Both the position numbers and the translations under genes were made by a program. DNA of 64,000 nt from Pseudomonas protegens (lineage in GTDB: Bacteria > Pseudomonadota > Gammaproteobacteria > Pseudomonadales > Pseudomonadaceae): assembly GCF_013407925.2 (NCBI RefSeq), contig NZ_CP060201.1, forward strand, positions 4,635,001-4,699,000, given 5' to 3'. Below, one piece after another: positions 58,581 to 64,000 of the stretch; the stretch's first letter is position 1, and each line of letters opens with the position of its first letter. The notes under the pieces were generated by a model. It worked only from the letters and a program-made list of their open reading frames with translations, was not told the DNA's origin and ran no database searches.

Positions 58581-61013
58581 ATGTTCAGCCCGGCCGACCA
58601 GACCCACTTCAGCCTGGACATCCAAGGCATCCAGCACGACTTCCAGGTGCTCGCCTTCCAGGGCAGCGAAGCCATCAGCCAGCCGTTTCGCTTCGACCTG
58701 CAACTGGTCAGCGAGCGCCCCTTCATCGACCTCGAACCCCTGCTGCACCAACCAGCCTTTCTCGCCTTCGATCCCCAGGGCCACGGCATCCATGGACTGA
58801 TCCAGCGCATCGCCCAGGGTGATGCCGGCAAACGCCTGAGCCGCTACAGCCTGTCACTGCAGCCGCAGCTGGATTACCTGCGCCACCGCAGCAACCAGCG
58901 GATTTTCCAGCAGCTCTCGGCGCCGCAGATCATCGCCCTGATCCTCGAAGAGCACGGCATCCTCGGCAATGCCTACCAGTTCCAGATCCAGCAGCCGTGC
59001 CCCGCGCGCAACTACTGCGTGCAGTACGACGAGAGCGACCTGCACTTCATCCAGCGCTTGTGTGAAGAAGAAGGCCTGCACTACCACTTCCAGCACAGCC
59101 GCGAGGCGCATTTACTGGTGTTCAGCGACAACCAGAGCGTGTTCCGCAAGCTCGGCCGACCCACCGCCTATGTGCGCGGCAGCGGGTTGGTGGCCGATGA
59201 GCCGGTGATCAAGGGCTTCAATGTGCGCCTGGAAACCCGCAGCAGCCGCGTCACCCGACGCGACTACGACTTCGAAAAGCCACGCCTGCAAATGGAGGCC
59301 GCCTACAAGCCCGACGGCCAGACCCAGCAACCGGACCTGGAGGACTACGACTATCCCGGGCGCTTCACCGATCGCGAACGGGGCAAGTTGCTCAGCCAGC
59401 GCGCCCTGGAACGCCACCGCGCCGACTACCGGCAAGCGGAGGGCTGGGGCGATGAACCGCGACTGGTCAGCGGACATTTGCTGCAATTGTCCGGTCACCC
59501 GCGCCAGGCGTGGAACGACCTCTGGCTGCTGACCCAGGTCAGCCATGAAGGCAAACAGCCCCAGGTGCTGGAGGAATCGATCACCAGCGACACCGAGTCG
59601 AGCGATGGCTTCCAGCAGGGCTACCGCAACCGCTTCCTCGCCACCCCCTGGGATGTGTTCTTTCGCCCAGCGCTGGACCATCCGAAACCCCGGGTCCTCG
59701 GCAGCCAGACCGCAGTGGTCACCGGCCCGCCAGGAGAGGAAATCCACACCGACCAGTACGGCCGGGTCAAGGTGCAGTTCCACTGGGACCGCGAAGGCCA
59801 GGGCGACGACCGGACCAGCTGCTGGCTGCGGGTCGCCTCCAGCTGGGCCGGCGACCGCTACGGCGCCCTCGCCATCCCGCGCATCGGCATGGAAGTGCTG
59901 GTGGACTTTCTCGAAGGCGACCCCGACCAGCCGCTGATCAGCGGTTGCCTCTACCACCAGGAACACCCCGTCCCCTACGAACTGCCGGCCAACAAGACCC
60001 GCAGCCTGTTCAAGACCCTGAGTTCGCCGGGTGGCGCCGGCTTCAACGAAGTGCGCATCGAAGACAAGCAAGGCGCCGAACAGATCTTCGTCCACGCCCA
60101 GCGCGACTGGGATGAAAACATCCAGCACGACCAGAAGATTCGCGTCGGCCACGAACGTCACGACAGCGTCGAAGGCAACAGCTACAGCGAACTCAAGGCC
60201 GAGGAACACCGCACCGTCCACGGCGAACGCAAAACCGAAATCCGCGCCGACGACCACCTGAACGTGGCGCAAAACCAGCACATCAAGCTGGGCAGCGCAC
60301 AACTGCTCCAGGCCGGCCGCGAAATCCACCTGCAAGCGGGCCAGAAAATGGTGATCGAAGCGGCCAGTGAACTGACGGTGCAAGCCGGGGGCAGCTTTAT
60401 CAAGCTCGACGCCAGCGGCGTCAGCGTGAGTGGGGCGTTGCTCAAGGTGAATGCGGGAGGTGCGGCGGGGGCTGGCTCGGGCATTGGAATCCAGCCGCCG
60501 GTGCTACCCGGCGTGGCGGATAAGGATAAGGCCGGGAGCTTGATGGAGAAGGCCTTGGTGAACGCAGTGCAATCCTCACCATCTGAAAGCCTTCGCAAAA
60601 ACTTTCGAATTCAAATGAAACGCCCCTATGACAAGAAAGGGATCTCTGGACAGCCTTATATATTGGAAGTCGATGGCGTTACTTATAAAGGAATAACATC
60701 TGTTGATGGATTTTTAGATCAGCATGTTCCACTAAAGGCTAAAAAAGGAGTCTTAACCTTCTATGCATTTGGGATTGAGGCGCAGCCGTGGATATGGGAG
60801 CTTGATCTGAATTCGCAACCACCTGCATCGGATATCAAAGGAACCCAGTCGCGGCTGAAAAACCTGGGCTTTTATCAAGGAAAAATTGATGGAGAAAACG
60901 GCCCGAAAACAAAGTATGCCACTCGCTGCTTCTTTCGGTCATGTGGGCTGACAGATAAAGACTATCTATCTTTTAATGATGTCAAGCGGTTGGAAAAACA
61001 ACATATTGCATAA
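58581..61013 (+). CDS. vgrG: Type VI secretion spike protein VgrG with C-terminal extension
   Basis: 810 residues. The N-terminal gp27/gp5-like region has SRYSLSLQPQLDYLRHRSNQ, YDESDLHFIQRLCEEEG and HTDQYGRVKVQFHWDREG, and a gp5 needle with repeats follows to about 640. The last ~140 residues (from about 670) are an extension: PYILEVDGVTYKGITSVDGF and a peptidoglycan-binding-like RLKNLGFYQGKIDGENG (about 760-776). The nucleotide sequence changes at about 60,590 from GC-rich to AT-rich. That end probably loads the protein encoded just downstream. Confidence 0.9.
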   Translation: MFSPADQTHFSLDIQGIQHDFQVLAFQGSEAISQPFRFDLQLVSERPFIDLEPLLHQPAFLAFDPQGHGIHGLIQRIAQGDAGKRLSRYSLSLQPQLDYLRHRSNQRIFQQLSAPQIIALILEEHGILGNAYQFQIQQPCPARNYCVQYDESDLHFIQRLCEEEGLHYHFQHSREAHLLVFSDNQSVFRKLGRPTAYVRGSGLVADEPVIKGFNVRLETRSSRVTRRDYDFEKPRLQMEAAYKPDGQTQQPDLEDYDYPGRFTDRERGKLLSQRALERHRADYRQAEGWGDEPRLVSGHLLQLSGHPRQAWNDLWLLTQVSHEGKQPQVLEESITSDTESSDGFQQGYRNRFLATPWDVFFRPALDHPKPRVLGSQTAVVTGPPGEEIHTDQYGRVKVQFHWDREGQGDDRTSCWLRVASSWAGDRYGALAIPRIGMEVLVDFLEGDPDQPLISGCLYHQEHPVPYELPANKTRSLFKTLSSPGGAGFNEVRIEDKQGAEQIFVHAQRDWDENIQHDQKIRVGHERHDSVEGNSYSELKAEEHRTVHGERKTEIRADDHLNVAQNQHIKLGSAQLLQAGREIHLQAGQKMVIEAASELTVQAGGSFIKLDASGVSVSGALLKVNAGGAAGAGSGIGIQPPVLPGVADKDKAGSLMEKALVNAVQSSPSESLRKNFRIQMKRPYDKKGISGQPYILEVDGVTYKGITSVDGFLDQHVPLKAKKGVLTFYAFGIEAQPWIWELDLNSQPPASDIKGTQSRLKNLGFYQGKIDGENGPKTKYATRCFFRSCGLTDKDYLSFNDVKRLEKQHIA

Positions 61014-61024
61014 GGACGTGAGTG

Positions 61025-62782
61025 ATGAGTTATGGAGGGTTTGATCTTCGTCTTGGTGATCATGATGGTAAGCCGGCGCAAAATTTACCTCCGCGGTGGG
61101 GAGGGATTGATAATCCAAGTCTTTCCAGTATTTCTGCTGAAACAGCTAGTTCAATTTCAGGAAATAGTGCAGCTTTAGCTATTTATGAGCACGTAAGAAA
61201 ACTTCAGGAAGACCTGGTTTTTCTAGGGTTTTCTGTAGTTGGGAAGCCTGATGGCGAGTTCGGGATCCGTACTGGTTGGGGGGTTAGGGAGTTTCAAATT
61301 TACGCCTCTATGGCCCAAGTGGCATGTATTAGACAAGGTAGAAAAGGCCAGCTCTTATTGAGTGAGACGGGATCTCCTGTGAAGGTAGATAATTTAGAGG
61401 TGTATTTTGATGGTTCGGCAGCGATCTTGGCCAAAGCAGGGAAGGCAGCGGTGGTGGGTGGGACGACTGCAGGTCCTGTTAGTTGCTATGTTGATAGTTT
61501 GCAGTCGATTGTCAACTCGGCTCGGTACTCTGGTCCTATAAGTGGAGTTATGAATGCAAAAACCAGATTGGCGATAGATCACTGGCTGGATAATGACTAC
61601 AGATGTCCGGTGGTCTTTGAAGCTTGGAAGATGGTCCAAGGCATCAGGAGTGATATTGCTGATTCTGGGTGTAATATTTGGGCGCATGATAGTTTTACTG
61701 AGGGGGTTCCTAGGGTTTTTGTTAGAGATTTTTCGAGTTGTTTTGAATTTCCGGTTGGGCGAGCGCAAAACCATTATCACGCTGTAGGTTATTACGAGTC
61801 TCGAGGTTTTGGTGGGCCTAATTCAACTAAAAGACATAGCTGGTCGCCTGACGCTGAAATGACAGTGAAAAATATAATTGGATCGCCAGTCAATCCCGTA
61901 GAAATCAATAGTCCAGCTCTATCAACATATCGCGCAATTCGAGTGGTGGCTGAAGCAGAGTGTTTTGGGCGTTTTGATGTTCTCAACGCATGGGATAACG
62001 CACTTATGTCTGCAGGTCCATGCCACTGGACTATGGGGCTGTTCGATAGTGGTCAATACGAAAGGGGTGAGTTTGCCGGATTTATTTCTTACCTGAAACA
62101 AAGAGATAACGAGACTTTTATGAAGGTCTTCGGTGGTTTTGGGGTTTATCCAAAATATGATTGGGGAGATTCGAGGTTGTATGCCGAGGATCTCAAAAAA
62201 TATTCTGGATGGGTGAGGCTGACAAACGATACATATAATCCCGCTCAGCAGTTACATGCCGAGAGTGAATTTGATGATTTGCCGAGAACTAAAGAAGAAG
62301 CTCATTACTTAAAAACGTGGCATTGGTTCTATCGACTCAGCATGGCCGGCCGAACCTTATCGGGCTATAGAGAGGCAATGTGGTCTATGGCCAAGGTTAG
62401 GATTAGGGATGTTTTGAATAAAGAGGTTCAGTTTCGTGTTGGTGCTACGACTGTAGTTAGTACCCTCGGTAGGGTTTTTACATCGGAGAAGAGTGTTGCA
62501 ATACTTTTGAGATGGCACGTATATCGGCCGTCACATGTGGTTCATGATGAGCACCAAAGAATTGTGCCAATCATACAGCAAGTAATAAATGAGACAGTTA
62601 CAGTGAATTGGCAATTACCGGTATCAAACTGGGGTGATGCACATGAGACCGCGTTGTCGAGAAGGCTTCTATCTGCGGCCGCAGCCATAAACCCCACTGT
62701 GGCGACCAGTATAGTTTTTGGTTTCACCCAACCCCAGGGAGCAGTCCGGACTGGCCGTAATACTTTTATTTTGGATGAGTGA
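61025..62782 (+). CDS. Candidate T6SS effector with peptidoglycan-binding-like repeats
   Basis: 585 residues from the ATG at 61025 (AAGGA 8 bases before), 11 bases after vgrG. No signal peptide, as expected for T6SS cargo. Two peptidoglycan-binding-like units are visible: KLQEDLVFLGFSVVGKPDGEFG (about 58-79) and SLQSIVNSARYSGPISGVMNA (about 156-176). The middle part has AEAECFGRFDVLNAWDNALM, where E310 or E312 could be catalytic as in lysozyme-like hydrolases; this is a guess. The AT-rich composition and rare codons differ from the region. Confidence 0.65.
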   Translation: MSYGGFDLRLGDHDGKPAQNLPPRWGGIDNPSLSSISAETASSISGNSAALAIYEHVRKLQEDLVFLGFSVVGKPDGEFGIRTGWGVREFQIYASMAQVACIRQGRKGQLLLSETGSPVKVDNLEVYFDGSAAILAKAGKAAVVGGTTAGPVSCYVDSLQSIVNSARYSGPISGVMNAKTRLAIDHWLDNDYRCPVVFEAWKMVQGIRSDIADSGCNIWAHDSFTEGVPRVFVRDFSSCFEFPVGRAQNHYHAVGYYESRGFGGPNSTKRHSWSPDAEMTVKNIIGSPVNPVEINSPALSTYRAIRVVAEAECFGRFDVLNAWDNALMSAGPCHWTMGLFDSGQYERGEFAGFISYLKQRDNETFMKVFGGFGVYPKYDWGDSRLYAEDLKKYSGWVRLTNDTYNPAQQLHAESEFDDLPRTKEEAHYLKTWHWFYRLSMAGRTLSGYREAMWSMAKVRIRDVLNKEVQFRVGATTVVSTLGRVFTSEKSVAILLRWHVYRPSHVVHDEHQRIVPIIQQVINETVTVNWQLPVSNWGDAHETALSRRLLSAAAAINPTVATSIVFGFTQPQGAVRTGRNTFILDE

Positions 62783-62784
62783 AT

Positions 62785-63288
62785 ATGAAATTTTTTCTGG
62801 CGATTTTACTGTTCTTTCCGATGGCTTGTGCTACAGCAGTGGAAGTTTGTGATGTCGATGGTTCGAGATACTTTATTTCGCAGTGGGCAGAAGAGGGCGA
62901 GCCGATCCAGATGCTTTCAAAAGTTGATGGGCCAAGATTCTCCGTTGAAAGAGTCAAGGTTGTCTATAGTGATGACCTTAATGATGACGGGGTAAGAGAT
63001 TTTATTTTTTCTTATGTCGGTAGTGAGGGGTCAAGTAAGGATAGGGTTTATGGTTTTTTTATTCAGTGTCGAGGGTATTTGAGGTTTGTAGGTGGAGATT
63101 ATTTTGCGGGTGTTAAGGTTCTAGATGCTTCCCTTGGTGGTAAAGATAAGTATAAGAAAATTGAAATATATTCCTACCAAAGAGATCGAGAAGGAGGCGT
63201 TTTGTACAAGGGGCAGGAAGCGCTTACCAAGTCGCATGTGTGGAGTTTTAATCAAAATGCTCAGAGGTATGAAGGCGAGTCAGAGTGA
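62785..63288 (+). CDS. Candidate periplasmic immunity protein
   Basis: 167 residues from the ATG at 62785, whose position follows the effector stop (62780-62782) by two bases. Signal peptide about 1-19 (MKFFLAILLFFPMACATA). The mature protein is acidic with two cysteines (VCDVDG and QCRGY) and an EF-hand-like DDLNDDGVRDF. It shares the AT-rich composition of the preceding gene. Periplasmic location matches an effector that attacks the cell wall. No family recognised. Confidence 0.6.
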   Translation: MKFFLAILLFFPMACATAVEVCDVDGSRYFISQWAEEGEPIQMLSKVDGPRFSVERVKVVYSDDLNDDGVRDFIFSYVGSEGSSKDRVYGFFIQCRGYLRFVGGDYFAGVKVLDASLGGKDKYKKIEIYSYQRDREGGVLYKGQEALTKSHVWSFNQNAQRYEGESE

Positions 63289-63410
63289 GTTTTTGTGACT
63301 TGGGTAACTGAGGTGCTCATGTGTTTTTAGCTGGCTTTGGTGGCTGTTGAAAAGCCAGGTCTGTTATGTCGAGAGTTTCTGAGGAGAATGAAGCGCAGCT
63401 ATTCTGTTAG

Positions 63411-64000
63411 GGAAACGCCGAACAAGTTACCCATCAGCCGGAAATGGACGGTTTGGAGATGCCGAACATCCCGATTTTCAGCCGCTGATTATTGGATCAC
63501 CAAGGCACAGCCTTGGTTTTCTGCCCTCACGGGCGCACCTCTCCCGCAGCAGGCAACAATTGCCGGCGCATCATCCACAGATTCGACAGGGCAAATAGCG
63601 TAGTCAGTTGCGCTGTGTTCTTGGCCAAGCCACGCAAGCGGGTTTTCACGTAGCCGAATTGGTGCTTGATCACACTGAATGGATGTTCGACCTTCGCTCG
63701 TGCCTGCGCCTTGACCTTCTCGATCTTGCGTCTGGCTTTGTAGAGCACGCTGCGTTTGCTCAAGTGCTTGTAGGTGCTACGACGAGCCGCAATCTGCCAG
63801 ATCACCGGCCTTCCTTCATGCTCCGGCCGCTTCTCAACGCCGGTATAACCCGCGTCGGCACAGATAACATTTTCATCGCCATGCAACAGCTGAGCGACCT
63901 CCGTTACATCGGTCACATTCGCCGCTGTGCCGTGGACGTGGTGCACCAGACCCGACTCGGCATCTGCACCGATAGGCGCCTTCATGCCAAAGAAATATTG
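63411..64000. mobile_element. IS5-family insertion sequence, right portion cut by the window edge
   Basis: The left edge is placed at 63411 because GGAAACGCCGAACAAGTT resembles the IS5 terminal repeat (GGAAGGTGCGAA-like). It directly follows TTAG (63407-63410), which fits the YTAR target of this group. The transposase gene runs toward this end on the minus strand. The other end is outside the window. Confidence 0.6.
63527..64000 (-). CDS. IS5-family transposase (C-terminal part)
   Basis: 158 residues are visible; the N-terminus lies beyond 64,000 (the frame is open to the edge, beginning QYFFGMKAPIGADAESG). The IS5 DDE domain features are clear: FGMKAPIGADAESGLVH, ICADAGYTGVEKRPEH and the C-terminal KVEHPFSVIKHQFGYVKTR, which contains the catalytic glutamate. 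Intact as far as seen. Confidence 0.9.
   Translation of the reverse strand, partial: QYFFGMKAPIGADAESGLVHHVHGTAANVTDVTEVAQLLHGDENVICADAGYTGVEKRPEHEGRPVIWQIAARRSTYKHLSKRSVLYKARRKIEKVKAQARAKVEHPFSVIKHQFGYVKTRLRGLAKNTAQLTTLFALSNLWMMRRQLLPAAGEVRP

Noticed and set aside
58336..58800. Open frame in the gap before vgrG that runs into vgrG
   Set aside because: No ribosome-binding site, proline/serine-rich shadow composition, and most of it overlaps vgrG in another frame.
63337..63603. Open frame between the immunity candidate and the transposase
   Set aside because: It crosses the proposed IS end and has no plausible start signal, so it is probably not a gene.

Overview
The window is a GC-rich chromosomal segment of a fluorescent-group Pseudomonas. 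The evidence is the conserved order secD-secF / suhB / trmJ-cysE / iscRSUA-hscBA-fdx-iscX / ndk-rlmN-pilF-rodZ-ispG-hisS-yfgM-bamB-der, together with copies of the Pseudomonas palindromic REP sequence (core GCCGGCTTGCCGGC) in ten intergenic gaps. The protegens/chlororaphis side of the P. fluorescens complex is my best guess, but species cannot be fixed from the sequence alone. No rRNA, tRNA or CRISPR array was seen.

Bases 1-33,600 are mostly core genome. They hold the end of the Sec translocon genes, inositol monophosphatase, the TrmJ/CysE pair, a complete Isc iron-sulfur operon with two abutting IscR-type operators, then ndk and a long translation/isoprenoid/cell-envelope operon ending at bamB, followed by der. 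Next come an aminotransferase/omega-amidase pair, leuA with a small upstream reading frame that may be a leader peptide, a lysR-xseA-M23 peptidase operon, a TauE-like exporter, and guaB-guaA. Just after guaA lies a protein with the methionine aminopeptidase fold whose metal ligands all appear to be replaced.

Bases 33,700-42,950 form an accessory block. A small HicA-like gene and a helix-turn-helix gene sit behind a perfect inverted repeat and look like a toxin-antitoxin or regulator pair. After them comes a self-contained trehalose PTS: repressor (treR), double palindromic operator, EIIBC permease, phosphotrehalase, LamB-like porin, an EIIA-HPr-EI fusion, and a small EIIB-like domain that lacks the phosphorylated cysteine.

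Bases 43,000-58,000 carry a multicopper oxidase, tadA, cmoA-cmoB, a YhhN-family membrane protein with a chagasin-like inhibitor, and a second-type Lon protease with a sigma-32-like promoter. They also carry an EAL-type c-di-GMP protein behind an overlapping 31-codon frame, a divergent response regulator / hybrid histidine kinase pair, and small lipoprotein genes.

Bases 58,580-63,290 are a type VI secretion island: a vgrG whose 3' end becomes abruptly AT-rich, an AT-rich gene for a large protein with peptidoglycan-binding-like repeats (candidate effector), and a small exported protein (candidate immunity protein). An IS5-family element begins at 63,411 and runs off the window. The effector/immunity cassette, the MetAP-like pseudoenzyme, the HicA-like pair and the cysteine-less EIIB are the least ordinary things here.
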